A DNA stretch of 64,000 bases from Polytrichum commune (GCA_950295325.1 OX485804.1:66440033-66504032); one strand, 5' to 3'; positions 24,428-37,105 are shown, counted from the first letter of the stretch. Numbers and translations are program-made. Notes: generated by a model from the letters alone, not told the origin.

Positions 24428-25520
24428 AAGGTAAGAATTGAATTTTTGAATGTTGAACTTATGGCATGGATTGTAGAAAGTCCTTGATCAGCACTGATGG
24501 GTTCAATCAATGCCTAGCAAACATAGGGTTGCCATTCTAATCTTCTACTTCTATATCACATAGTTGAAACACTTAAGAAAGTTGGAATATGAGATGAATC
24601 AATGTTGAATTAGCACTGATTTAACCCTAAACGCTAAAGGGTACGCAGCATTCTTGCTTTCAAGAAGGGCATAGGATACAACTAGTGAGATTCTTTTTGG
24701 CAAGGTCTGTAAGTTTAATCTTCGTAGATAGGAGAAGGCTGGGTTTGAATGAGGTGTAACTAATGCATGTAATCAATAGCCTCAATTCTTGAGTTTATTT
24801 TGAAGCTAGAATAAAAAGAGAATGTCCTTGCACATATTTAAGGCTGCTCTGTATGTATAAACATCAACCCTAGCATAAAAGGCTAATCACTTGCATTATT
24901 CCTGAGATGATGAAAACAAGGACGAATAACATCAGCACTTGACTAACCTGGTTAATCTGGTGTTGCACAGGGTTGTCATGGAGCACCCAGACCAACCTTA
25001 AAAATCTGTACACTACTCAACAGCAGACACAGCTGAAGAGAGTGATGGCGCACGAAATCCTATTTTGAAGTTAGACATGTGCAAGCTGCCACTCAAAATG
25101 TGAGATACAAGAGGAAGAGGCTTAAATCGTAGTCACCCTATGATCATTCCCAGTGTCGCGAGGATCCGGATGATGGTACCACAAGGTCATGGATTGTAAG
25201 TTAGGCCAACCAGACCTTGCTTGATCCTCTTTGAGGGGGACGGAATAACTAGGCTCTGAATGTTTCTTGCAAGCATTTCAAAAGCAGGAATGACCCATGA
25301 GTGAGTTGTTTGCTTGCGAGGCTGGCTTGAAAGTTTCTTGTTGGACTTAAAACGTGCGTGTTATCTGCACAAAAAGATATAGAAAAAAGGATCACTTTTC
25401 TGAACTTGTGTGATCATTTTGCCACCAGACAGTGGTTCTTTTCACTTGGAGAATAACAAGGTCACGTATTTGACCAATAAAGTGGTGATGGCACTTTTTT
25501 AGAATCCAAGAGCCTATCAA
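24428..25520 (+). other. PEPC 3' untranslated region, possibly with a 3'-UTR intron
   Basis: A donor-like GTAAGAATTG sits at 24431, only three bases after the stop codon. A plausible acceptor (gttgcacag) lies near 24970, giving a possible 3'-UTR intron of about 540 bp. Its exon junction would be too close to the stop to act as a nonsense-mediated-decay signal. An AATAAA polyadenylation-like signal lies at 25476-25481. All of this is inferred. Confidence 0.35.
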
Positions 25521-26284
25521 CTAGCAAGCTCAAACAATGGCGGAAATGATGTTATCATGTTCTCATGTTACAGACATTAAATATTGGCAAACTTATGTCA
25601 TTGGAAAGTTCTTAAGTTGTGCATAAGTGAATGCTTTGTATGTTTATCAGATTTTGAAGCGTATGCTTTTAGTGGATTTGATGACGATTCTAGTCCCGAA
25701 GCTTGTTGCTTAAGGACAGGTTTTCCCAAGAATTTGAGACATGCAACAAGTTCTGGGACTGGAATAGTTTGCTACAAAATTAAATATGTGGGGAAAATAT
25801 CAATGTAGCAATGTTCCTGACACGATGATTTGTACCAATTTCAAGCATTAAGCACCAATGTTACCATGTGGCATAATAGGATTAGTCAATCAAATCGAAG
25901 TCATTTCCATACATATCTGAATTATGCTGTTTCAAAATACATAATCTTCCTACACTGCTTTGCTTTTGTGGGTCAACCTCAAGTAATGTCCTTCAAATCA
26001 GGTCTTCAAATATTTTGAATCAACTATTCTCCACTGCAGTGGAACAAATGCTTAACTCTTAACTATCCACACTCACAGTCATGAACATTGCCATGAACCT
26101 CATTCTACATTTGGTAACAGCTTATATTGAGATAGACAAGAATATACTTAACTTTGCTGTTGGTCAATGACAATAGTAAAACAGGCGCTTAATAAAATAA
26201 AACAAAAATAACATCTGTGTTTTTGTACACCAAGATGAATGGAGAGCATGTTCTCCCCACCTTGTTCATGTTTTACTAAGCGTC

Positions 26285-26760
26285 AAGGTAAGGTTACTTC
26301 CTTCCTTTTGGGAGGTGGGCTCCTTTGTTAGGTTTTGTGGGAGTTATCTCCCTATGGTGGATCTGTGGGGGTTTGTTCATTGTGGAGTTTTCTATGGTTT
26401 ATAACTAGGTATTTGAGGTATTTAATGGATATTTGGTGGATATATTTCATGGGTTTCTTGATTTCATTTGCAGATATGTTGAGGTTTTTTTATGATTGTA
26501 TTGATTGCTCGTAGATAGTTCCTTGTACTCTTGCCATGATGGTGATGAGGAATTGACATGTGGTTATAGTTGGATGTTTTCCACAATGGCAGTGGTGGGG
26601 AATTTGTCTTGGCAATGTGTGAATTTTATGAATTGGATAATATTTGATGAGGTTGGGGTTAATGGTGGCTGGTTGTAAATGGGGGCACCTAATACACAAG
26701 ATGTTAGGTTGTAGGCGGGTCATGCATGTGCATGAGGTGGAGAGGCATGTGCATTTAAGT
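26285..26760 (-). pseudogene. LINE 3' fragment, second copy
   Basis: The plus-strand text 'ttgggaggtgggctcc' at about 26,305 and 'taggtatttgaggtatttaatgg' match the LINE end at 54.6 kb. The minus-strand translation (LQPNILCIRCPHL, then IKYYPIHKIHTLPRQ) aligns with the RPDILSV and IQFIKFTYCHDRF part of that copy, but PD has become PN. It is degraded and its 5' limit is unclear (possibly to about 27,250). Confidence 0.6.
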
Positions 26761-27281
26761 AATAATTCTAGTACCGTTATATCTTGGGGTCAAGAGTTTT
26801 GATTTCTTGCATTAGTAAGGGTGTAGAATCTCAAATGTTTGTTCCATTGGAATGTAAGTACTATTTGATGAATGGCTTTATTATGACAAGCTATACAAAG
26901 TCCTTTTATGTGTTAGTCCGACTAGTAGATAGTAAATTTGGTCGAGTCTTGATTGCATTGTTTGGACCTAGTGTGGAGTTTGGGTTTGGATGTGTTTGTG
27001 TGATTTGTGCATCAGATATGTTGGGAGCCTTCCAAAAGTGGTTGGATGATTTGTGGTTGATTTAGTCAATGAAGGTCCATTTGTGTATGGGTATTTGGTT
27101 TGGGCAAGAGTTAGTTCAATCTTTGTGTTTTTTATTAACATAAGCATGGTGATTTTAGATTTCTCCTAGATGTCCTCTTGTTGAGACTCCTTTGAGCCAG
27201 TATGGTGTGGTGTGTGCTGCAGGGTTAGGTTTGGCTAGGGAAGTTCCATCATTTGCTAGCCAATCGGTTACACTGTTTTGT

Positions 27282-27475
27282 CTAATTAGTGTGGATTCCC
27301 ATTTGGGTTTACACATTGCTATAATATTTAACCGAGAATATCATATTTTTTTACTCAGATAACATAAGTAGTTCTTATGCACACTACTGAATACAATGTA
27401 ACTTAGTAAAAAATGATCATGTAGGTGAAAAGTTATAGTAACACATAACTCCGAATGGTAACCCACACTAATTAG
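27282..27475. mobile_element. Short TIR element, CTAATTAGTGTGGG family, second copy
   Basis: A 194-bp element with the same ends as 9,575-9,769. The flanks extend the palindrome (GTTTTGTCTAATTAG on the left, inverse on the right), so the true inverted repeat may be seven bases longer here. Confidence 0.78.
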
Positions 27476-27884
27476 ACAAAACAAGGTAGTTCATTTCCTA
27501 TGATGCCAGTGTGTGCTCTACCTTTTCTGTATTGAAGCAGGCACTCACCACACCCAGTGATCATTTCATTCTCTTCAGACACTCTAGAGTGACATCTTCA
27601 TCCGTCCATCAACAGGGTGTCATGTAGACACAAGAGAGGGAGAACATAACTTGAACAGTCTTAAAAGTGAACGTGAGAAGCAGCATCAAGTACTATGCAA
27701 TTAAAGCTGCCAAACGTAGATGTGTTTCAAAGATATGTGAATCAGGCCTTTAGTTGTGCTGTTCAGCCGGGTCTTTCCTAGAAGATGCTAATCACCATCT
27801 CTTTCCGCTTATGTAACCAGTTTGAACTCCAATAAAAAGCACTAACATGGATCACTGCAAACTAAGAACAAGAAACAACATGTC

Positions 27885-27890
27885 TTTATT
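27885..27890 (-). terminator. AATAAA polyadenylation signal of the zinc-finger gene
   Basis: TTTATT on the plus strand reads AATAAA on the minus strand, about 200 bases past the stop codon at 28,093. Confidence 0.45.
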
Positions 27891-28092
27891 ATACACACCA
27901 TGCAAAGGAGTACAACCAAACATACTTGTCATATCAAAAGGAAGAAACTACTAAACCACTTGCCTCACCAAAAGAGAACTTGTACCATAAGTTCTTGAAA
28001 TCACAATATAAAACATTACCATATGAAATTTCACACCACCATGTTGACTTACAGCTTCTGTCTCTGTCTGTTTCTCTCAAACTTATCCAAGT

Positions 28093-31060
28093 TCAATGCT
28101 CCTCATCTGCATCAACTCCAGCAACCCTCAAACTGGGAGATGAGGAGTGCCTGCGAGAACCATTAGAGGCCCTGGCAGTGAAAGTGGATGGGAAGGATGC
28201 TTGAGGATTGAACAAAGTGTGGCCTCCACGGGAATGACCGTCCATTGATTGATGCATTGACACTGAAGCAGGATTCAAAGATGATGTGAAGCTGTTGGCC
28301 TGGAGAATAGGAGGTCGTATGGGAAAGGGGGAAGTAACAGGTGAGTGTCGAGCATCTGCACGATGAGAACCAACAAAAGAGGTAACAGGATTTTCCACCT
28401 CAAAGCCAAGAGAGGAAGGTTTTGTTGTTGGCACCACTAGATTCATATTCAAAGTGTTGCCATGTGCCGCAGGTTGCCTATCGTAATGGATAGTATCACA
28501 ATTGGGATCGGCAGAACTCAGATCAAGGTTGAGATCTGGGGAGGATTTGAAATGATCATGAGATGGCTCATCCACCACATCACGGCCGTTCTTCAACCTC
28601 CGAGCATCATGACAAACAGCGCCAGTGCTATCCACTTTGTGGGATGGCAACAGAGTTACTGAGCTCTGACCTAGCTCACCAGATCCACGGAAATAATCTA
28701 ATGTTCTGCCCATCCCACTAGCATCCTCAAGGACTTCCTTTCCACTTTCAGAACCATTTGCACTGCCATGAGCATCTTCCTTCAGTGAAGTTCCCACACA
28801 AGTCTGTACTAATGCTTGAAACTTGTCATGGTTGTCTGGAATATTTGTCCGTAAGTGGGGATTTGCAGTCAACAGGCGAAGTCTGTCAGAGATTACGCGC
28901 TGCTTGTGCAACTCATTAGTGGCCCTTACAACAGCCTCTCTAGCTTGCATCACAGCAGAACAATTGAAGTCCGGGTGGCCTGCATAAGCTCAAAATCAGT
29001 GTTCATGAACAATTTCGTCTATAGAAACTGCTTAGACATAAGCTACTTATATTGTACACCTTGTAATATATTGAAAATGACCCAGATGAAGATAAGCAAA
29101 AGTGTGCAAAAGTAAATACTGGAACAGCATGCGATGTACCTGGTGGGAATGGCACCCAACCAATATCCAAGTCCTCTCGAGACTTGAGGCAATGCATGAA
29201 CTTCTCAACTGCATCAGCTTTGGAGATGTCATTGCCACCACACCAGAGGACACTAAACCCATTTGGATGCAATTGAGCCATATCTCCAGCTGCGCGTTGA
29301 CGCACAATCTTCAGAAAGTTTTGGACTTTTTGCACAACAGCCTCACGCTTAGCTTCTGATCCATGTAGCAGTGAGTCGATGTCCTCAAAGACTTCAGCTT
29401 GTGATTCTGAACAAGTAGGTGAATTTGCAAACAACAACCACCCTTCATTGAGAACAGATTCAGCGGAGATTTTTAAGTGCCGCAGCACAGGTGCTGCTGC
29501 ACAATCATTTGGGGAAAGTTGCAGCATTATCTCCCTCAGAAGGCCCGCCACAGGATCAGATAGAATTCTGGCCTTATCAAAACAGTACATGTAGAGCTTA
29601 AACATGCGAACTATTGTAGGGCAATGGGGAGGATCTTTGACATTCAGATTGCGATGGAGCGTGATTGCTTGTGCTATTTTCCTCTGCTCTGCATCAGAAT
29701 GTGACCAGGGTCTGGGCGGTACACCTCCAATATTATCAAACGTCAATAAATGTAGCAGTGGAGACCAATGCCAAAGAGCCATTTCCTTGTGCACATGCTC
29801 TCTTGCATCAACCTCATCCAGCATGTCTCTCACATATTTCTCTCTTTTTGATCGAAGCTCTGCCTCAGCTGCTGCCTTCTGCGATTCATATTGGGACAAT
29901 TTTTGCAAATATTGAAGGTACTTCTGCAACGCTGTTCTCTCTTTGTTGCGTGCTTCTAAGTCAGGATGACCCCCAGTCAGCTTGAATCTGCTCGTTGTGA
30001 GTTTCACAGCATTCTGCTCCTCTTCATCTGCATCAGTCTGCAAAAAAAATTGCTTCATGTTCAGAGCATGCACCATGACATCGCCTAGGAAACACAGCAA
30101 AAGAAAGTTAGAAGAATTACAAAAGAAGGTGCTAGACTGTACATATTGACCACTTTCATTGGCGCCAGATCCTCCACATACCTCTCTCTCCATGTACCAT
30201 GTTCCATATGAACTCCGCAAACCGGGTTCAATATGTCCCTTCTCAATAAAATCAGAGAAGGCCTGAAGGAAGGAGTCATGTTTTACATCAGGAAAGTTAC
30301 TTGGTAGCAACTTATATTGCATTAGGTACCAAAGTCCGGGACATGGAACCTCTTCAGGGCATTCAACCTCTGAAGGATCCGGGAACAAGGATTTGGCCTT
30401 ATCCCAAGCCTGCATTTCAACCTGACTCCTTGTCAACTGCATCTGCACCTGCATCTGTCCCTGTTCGACAACTGCAAATTTACCACTTTGAGGATTGCCT
30501 TCCACCTGCTTCTGGTGTGCGTGTGGAAGCTGAATTTCACCATGTGTCTCAGTAGAGTGCTTTTCCCTAGCCTCACGAGCAGAAGAAAACATACCCCGAC
30601 CTTTCAGTTTCTGAGGGCGTATTGTTATAAGCCTATCATCTGCTGCCTCCGTTTCTACCTCCACTTCGTTAGAAGTGTCAGTGTCCCTCAAGGCTACTGT
30701 TGACTTCTTCCTTTTAGCTCTTGAGGGCTTCTTCCGAGGATTCATGTAACCATGTTTGATCAGTATGTCCTCTATCTCACCCCTTTGTCCTTTACCAAAA
30801 ACAGGATATATTTTCAGAGCCGTTTTCCTGCCATCGTTGGTAACTGCAAAACAACCTTCGATCCTGTGAAGGTTCAACTTATTCTTGTCCTTAAATACAG
30901 TCTTACAGTATATGCAGAAAAATGGCTTCCGTCTGGAGCCATTAAGCTCCTTAGACCTTGCAACATGGTGGCATTCGCATGTCAGGTTCTCATACTCGTC
31001 AGTGTCATACTCTTCTTTGTACACTCGTTTGTTCTCCTCCATACGAGTGTGCTTCACCAT
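28093..31060 (-). CDS. Orphan C2HC zinc-finger protein, 887 aa, three coding exons
   Basis: Exons on the minus strand: 31060-30182, 30037-29140, 28979-28093. Introns of 144 and 160 bp have GT..AG borders, and the join gives 2664 nt in phase. Visible features: a single zinc finger C49-X2-C52-X12-H65-X4-C70 in a basic context; a Lys/Arg-rich probable nuclear localisation signal at about 107-119; a Gln-rich stretch before residue 230; a charged, probably coiled-coil segment at about 320-380; a long conserved-looking middle region; and a Ser/Pro/Asn-rich disordered C-terminal third ending in DADEEH. I do not recognise the family. The layout suggests a nuclear protein, possibly a nucleic-acid-binding factor, but this is inference. 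Intron 1 is a multiple of three with no stop, so retention would add 48 residues. Confidence is high that it is a gene and low on function. Confidence 0.85.
30038..30181 (-). other. In-frame, stop-free intron 1 of the orphan zinc-finger gene
   Basis: The donor reads GTATGTGG and the acceptor TTTTTTTTGCAG on the minus strand. The 144-nt intron contains no stop in the reading frame, so retained transcripts would code for a 935-aa isoform with a hydrophobic Phe/Leu/Cys-rich insert. The strong splice signals and the low-complexity insert favour removal. Confidence 0.7.
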
Positions 31061-34000
31061 TTTGACTTGCTCTGCTCACACAAGCTGCAGACAAAAGAAA
31101 AAGTAACAAATCACAACAGATTTCCACAAACAAAACAATTCCTCGACCCTAAACTGGTGATTCATACTTTGATAAAGAGCCAAATCATTTATGATCCTGT
31201 GTTGTGCAAGGTAATAAGCCTCCCTCTGCCACTGAGAATAGAAAACTTACAGCTCACAAGCAACCACCTCCTAAGATAAGCTGAGTGTAAATAATGTTTC
31301 ACAAAACTATATAGTCGCGAACTCCATTCCAGGAAGGTTCATATGGCCTGCCAGCCACAACTGGAAACAGAACAAGCAGGCAGAGACCCAAGCAAAAAGT
31401 GCATTCTGAACTTTGAATTGAGCTAAGGATATGCTCCTATAAGAATGTAGGGAACAAATTTCACCGTCCTCACTTAGCTGCCCAGTTTCAAAAACATATT
31501 GACAATAAGCTAACCTCAAACCTCAATGGCTTCTTAGACCTCCAACTTTCATGCTCAATTCTGTCCTTAAAACAATACTCAAATTCCTCGAAACCATGCC
31601 AATCCATATTGTCTGAAATAGCTGAAGGAAAGGGCAGAGGAAAAGGCTCTTTCAGATGTTGTTGCATTTGTTTGTTGAGCTTCCCTCCACCACCTAACCT
31701 CCCTTCGGACAATTGGGGAGGGAGGGCACTGCACAGCCCTGCCGATTCTTAGCCCCTGGTAACAAAAGAGGACAAACTGGAAGAGATGCAACCAAAACAT
31801 CTCACAAAACATATTGATCCTACGTGTCTCTTGAAGAAGCTTGACTTCCATATCTCTTGTGTAGCAACAAGTATGACAGGCAATTCTGAGACTTGGCATC
31901 TAGAGCTTTAGCCCTGATGTAGATCTGTTCTCACGTAGATGCCATGCAGCTCGTGGCATTCCCTGCTGTTGTGTGTCGAGCCCCACTAGTGTATATCCCT
32001 CAGACCTTTGTGGAAAAACATGCACTGAAATGTCTCACATCATCATCACAACAACCACCGACACTTTTGGGTCACTTTCCAATAACAAATCAAGTTGATC
32101 GCAGGTCCTACAACTGCACTTCATAACCCCATAACCCCCCTCTCATCACTTTTCCCTGTCTCTTTTTTTAACAAAGCACAACACAACTAGGCTTGATTAT
32201 GTTGCGCTCTCCACTCCTTCCAATGCCTGCGCAACCACCAGCGCACTATGAAGACAGATGTTTGTAGTTCCTACGACTTGTGGGATGATGATACTATTTC
32301 GCAAGGCATTGATGCAATGATTCTTCCTCGTACTTCTCTGCTTCTTCCTCCTCCCTTCTTCCCCTTCTCACTTCTTCCTTGCAATGTCCATAATGTGTTC
32401 AGGCTCCTAACTTTTGGGACCGGCCAGAGGAGTGAGTACGACCACTTCCTGGGGTTCTTCGACCGACCCAATCAAAGTCTTTACTACAATTTTGTGCGAT
32501 TGATTCATTAAGACTTTCATCTCTTTATATGAGTCAAATGCAAACCTGTACAATGACACCCATTTCCGCGATCCCCCTGAACAGCTCTCTGCCTTGCGTG
32601 GGTTGCATACAGTTTGTTAACTGAGTTCTTCCATTGCTCTCTTTCTTGAACTCTTCTTGAGAAATTGTCCAAGCAGAATTCCAGCACCACCGGAGGTCTG
32701 CTCAACCCGGCCACTGACCAGTTTGCCCTGCATACTGCAAAACCTAAACCATATTAGGTAGACTTTAAAAAATACACCTCCACTTGCTCCAAAGCGTTGA
32801 TTTTAAACAGCATTTTAACTGTGTTTCGACCTGCCAGGTCTCTTTGAGAAGATGATTTGGTGGCCTTAACAACGCTCTGATATGTGTAAGTGAGCAACCA
32901 ACCAACCACTACACAGCTTTCTCAATTGAGACAAAATGGCAACTGGTGAAGGATATCCATCTGAATAGTAGCAAAGTTCTTTTCAACTTAAACCTCATTG
33001 AAGCCATTGTAGAGCATCACAACGCGAAAGAGTTGAATCAACCCTGATGGACTAAAAGCTTTCTCACAAATAGCTGCCCACTCTTCAACTGATTGCAGGC
33101 ATCATCAATCTTCAAGGGAGCACATAACAGCGATACTCATCCGGTGCCTCAGATCAAGTGATAAATGTATACTGTACACCGAAACCGGGAACCGCGCATA
33201 ATATAATTTCTCCGGCATCATCATATTACACCAGATGACCATCGTTTAAACTAAAGTGTGCAGCAAGACTAAAGCTCGCAACGAAGTAAGTAGGCTTATT
33301 GGATACTTAGTGACGATGATGCAATCGGAAGTTCCAAAATATGCGCATCTTTGCACGAGAGACTGCAGTAACCTCCAGTGCCTCCCCCTCACACCTTTCC
33401 TATCTCCACGTTTAACAACCCTGCCAAAGTTTAAACTTCTTTACAATTCATTGCACATCTCTATGCCTCCAGAAACCATCCATGAAGCAAGCTTCGGTGA
33501 GCCTCATCTCTGCGTGCTATAAACCTACACTAAGTTTACTCGAGTTTATGATGCGAATCTTTCCCACAGCTAAGTAAGACGGAGCACACTGCAATGCGAT
33601 TGTTCACGCACCCTAAGTTAAGCACTCGAGACACGGATAGTCCTCACCATGTCGCAGATGCTCACTTCACGGCACCGATCATCGTCGAGAGAAGAGTTTT
33701 TGGTCACATTTTTGAGCTTGCACCACATGATCCTCTGGGGGCAGCTGCTCAACTCTTCTCTCCTCCTATACCCGAAGAGTAACCTCACAAACAACACACT
33801 GCCAGACGATGATGGTGATGATGATGGGTCGCCAGGAATAAGAGATGATGTGTGTGAGGGATTATTGACCTTGAGCTTCCAGGGCGCGATCGGAGCACCG
33901 GATGAGGGTTTCCCTGCCATCGCCTGCAGATTTCCTCGACTCAACAACATCGAGCTCGGGGCCCGCAAGTTCGACATTCCTCGTCTCCTCTTCAAGGCGC

Positions 34001-34600
34001 CGACGGAACGAGACGGAAAGAGACGGAACGAGACGACCGATCTGGTTTCTCGTCAAAAGGGCTGAGACTCTCCGTCGCCTCCCACTGTGGAGCCTCCGTT
34101 TCCTTCGTCGACCTTGCAGCAAGTTCGATATTCTTCGTCTCCTCTCCAAAGGCGGCGACGGACACTCACGAAGAACGACGATCAGATAAGTTTCTCGTCG
34201 AGAGGACTGTGGGCCCTCGGGGTACTGCGTCGGGTACTGGCACCGGTAGAGAGCTGGTGTTTGGATGGATGTGGATGGTCTTGTTTTCGTCTCTCTGTGC
34301 ATCCTCGCTGCTCGTCCCGTTCTCTGTCTCCCTCACGGACGACCAATGGCACTTCTCGGCCGGGGGGGGGACGGAAACCGTCGGACGAAAACCCGACGAT
34401 CGTTCTGAGCCCCTAGATCTTCGTTGAGAGGAGGAATCCAAAAAGCGAAAGGGATTAGGATGAGTCATGGATGAACTGTTGAGCTGGAGAAAAAGCCGTC
34501 CACTCGGCCAATGGGAGGGCAGGGGGCCGCACTTTAACTTAAACCCTAGGCGCTCCAATCTACCATAATTATTACTTACATTCCTCTTTGGACGTTTGAG
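31061..34600 (-). promoter_or_regulatory. Likely 5' leader introns and promoter of the orphan zinc-finger gene
   Basis: Just upstream of the ATG the minus strand has a strong acceptor (ctttttcttttgtctgcag, AG at 31086-31085), implying that the leader is spliced to an upstream exon. No supported coding exon was seen between 31,100 and 33,600. A CpG-rich block at about 33,640-34,450 is the best promoter and first-exon candidate. The exact exon and start site cannot be seen. Confidence 0.35.
33966..34210. repeat. Imperfect tandem duplication in the GC-rich block
   Basis: A phrase 'gcaagttcgacattcctcg' at about 33967 recurs as 'gcaagttcgatattcttcg' at about 34123. Both are followed by related 'ctcctctycaaggcg..gacgga' and 'tttctcgtc' phrases. 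The spacing is about 156 bp. Confidence 0.6.
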
Positions 34601-34647
34601 CCTTTGATGAGGCGGCTCCATTTGCAAGTTGAAAGCTTGCAACTACA

Positions 34648-34989
34648 CCTTAACCTCCGTGACGTCACTCCCTCTCTTATATCCCAAAACCCTAGGGAAC
34701 AACGGATGTGCTCACTTTAAATCTCCTTCCTTGTTGTCACATATCCCTCCCGTATATCACATATTTTGACATTAAACTAATCCCCTTAAGAACTCTAACC
34801 AACACGCTCGCATGCACCACAACGTCATTATTGCAATGTTGACTTTGTATTATTCCATGATGTCACATGCTACATTAAATTCTTTGTTATCGTGCATTCA
34901 TGTTTACACTACATACCTTCTTAATATCACATGCACTTTGGTTGCCACGTGCATGATATTAGGGAGGTTAGAGTGTAGCAAACTTGCAA
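34648..34989. repeat. Dispersed repeat, partner of about 8,385-8,852
   Basis: Lies directly beyond the GC-rich promoter block of the zinc-finger gene and runs into the TIR element at 34,990. Confidence 0.7.
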
Positions 34990-35283
34990 CAACATTAAAT
35001 GGTCATTTAGTGTGGTCGAAAATTAGCATGGGCAACATTAATGTTCTGGTCAAGGTGGAATTAACGTGGGTCCAAAACCTTGGGTCTTCCCCTAAGTCTT
35101 CATAAAGACTTCCGATTAACACGTTGGATATTGCTTGTAGGATAAAAGTAGTCCAAAGTAAGATAATCACACACGTTGAGTTTCTAGGAAAACAATCACT
35201 ATGACCCACACTAGTTTTCTACTAGATATTTAGCTTGGGTTGACAATTATTATAGCCCACGTCAATAGGATTATTTAGTGTAG
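34990..35283. mobile_element. TIR element, CTACACTAAAT family
   Basis: The left end is mutated (CAACATTAAATGGTC); the right end is GGATTATTTAGTGTAG; both sides carry CAA. It is the partner of 8,853-9,231, and the DNA to its left is also homologous to that left of the partner. Confidence 0.7.
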
Positions 35284-35299
35284 CAATCTTGCAATTCGC

Positions 35300-37070
35300 C
35301 TTGTTTTTCTTCTTCTTCATCATTCAAAATGCTATGAATATTTTGACACGCTCAAAGAGAGTGGGTACAATGTTATGCGGTTACATATTTTTGTTGTTGT
35401 TTCTTATATACTAATGGGTGAGGATATCATTGAAAGAAAGAAAGAATCAAATGAGATAATAGAAGTAAATGAAAAGAGAAATCATGAAACTATAATATCA
35501 TGGGTTTTTGCAGTGGTATGCGTGAGAACCTCAATTGTGTATCAAACAAGTATTGAAGGATTAGGTACCAACTAGGCCGGGTATTTTATACCCATGCATA
35601 TACCCTTTGTTGATACCCATGATGAGCCTAGATAATAAATAGATACTTGTATGGACCGAACCTTGTGCATTCAATAAGTCCCTAGCAATTGCTACATTTC
35701 ACGGCTATGAAGTGCCCGCTTCAATGAAGTGTGCGACAACGTGTTGTGCGCTCACCTAGTAGCCCAAGATCCATGGAAGCAAATCCTCTCAAACCGACAC
35801 GAGAAATTTTGCCTAGTATCTATGAAGTGAGGCCTTTAGTATCCTACTCTGTCATTGAAAATAAGAAATAATGTTTACAAGTTACAATGGAATCTTCAAA
35901 ATTATCAGTATTTTGTCACTTGAAGTACGACAATGAAGTAGCACATTATAAAATCAAATAAAAGTGCATAGAAATTACCACTAGGTATCTCGCATTATAT
36001 TCCCCTTCAATTTCTTTTCTCTTTAGCATCTGACACATGTGAACCCGAGTGAGTTTATAGGAAGCATGCTCCAAAATCACGAACAAGTTTAGATAGATAT
36101 AAATCATCTTCAAGACGGAATACCTGCCATCAATCAGTTGGGCATGCTACGTGAAAACACAACATTTTACATGTACGCAACTTAAATTGGTTTTTTTCTT
36201 TTTCTTTTTTTAATTAGGGGAAGAGGGGAGTTTGATACTTGGAGTGATGAAATGTAATATGCATAAACTAAGGCAAGTGTGCTTAAAATGGACACTTCCA
36301 ACATTCCAATATATGCAGGGTGTTGACAATCCAAGAATACTACCAAGAACACATTAGCAAATCGAAATGACGAACATGAAAGTTGTTCTTGCAATTTTTG
36401 GAATGAAAGTGAATGTCTTATGAATTCTTGAAGTGGTGCTCATAGATATTTTTTTTCTCATATATGTATATATATACACATCAAACTTGAACATGTACTT
36501 GTATGCTAGAAGCCATTTAAGATCACATGCCACTTTAAGACTACATACCTTGAATATTAATGGTTGGGACGTTGATAAGCTCCAATCAAGTACACAATGA
36601 TGCCGTATCAAAACAAGATAACAAGGTGGAGAATGCTCCACACAAGAAAGATCTTCTTATGGGATAAACAAGGTGGAGAATGCTTCTTAATAATGACAAG
36701 TCAAAGAATTCTTGGCTCGGGGCTCACAAAACAAAGCATTGTTTAGTGGCGTGTTCGTAGTAAGCTCTCGGCCCCTTGGGAATCCTTAGCTGCATGCATG
36801 GAGGACATTAGGATGCTAAAGGATACATGTAAGTTACTCTATTTAAGGTATTGAGGGTCAAGCTTGTCACACATGCAACCCTAGACATGCCACATGGGGT
36901 CCATGTAGCATTATCTTGGCAACATAACCCTTTAAAAATATGCGAGAGCTCTTTGTGGCGGAAGGCCGGAGCGAGTTAACAAAAGCATGCACAAGATGAT
37001 GCTCCGCACCAATGAAAAGGCTCCACTCTCCAAACCCTTGACAAAGCCACATTAAAAAAAAAAACACAAG

Positions 37071-37105
<35 letters not shown>

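Noticed and set aside
29003-31060. Continuous 685-codon minus-strand frame taken as one exon and one protein
   Set aside because: It reads through a strong 144-bp intron and ends in intron 2; the spliced model joins in phase to the next long frame and gives a coherent 887-aa protein.
30752-31279. Plus-strand frame of 175 codons
   Set aside because: Antisense to the start of the zinc-finger gene and past it, with no domain; treated as a shadow.
33862-34642. Overlapping minus-strand frames of 146 and 158 codons
   Set aside because: GC-rich leader or promoter block with an internal duplication; frames open on both strands and no recognisable domain. Could be leader exons of the zinc-finger gene.
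3022-35283. Assigning the CTACACTAAAT elements to CACTA transposons
   Set aside because: Only two copies happen to have CA before CTACA; the conserved part begins at CTACA and the last bases are GTGTAG, not the CACTA inverse in all copies. Left unassigned.
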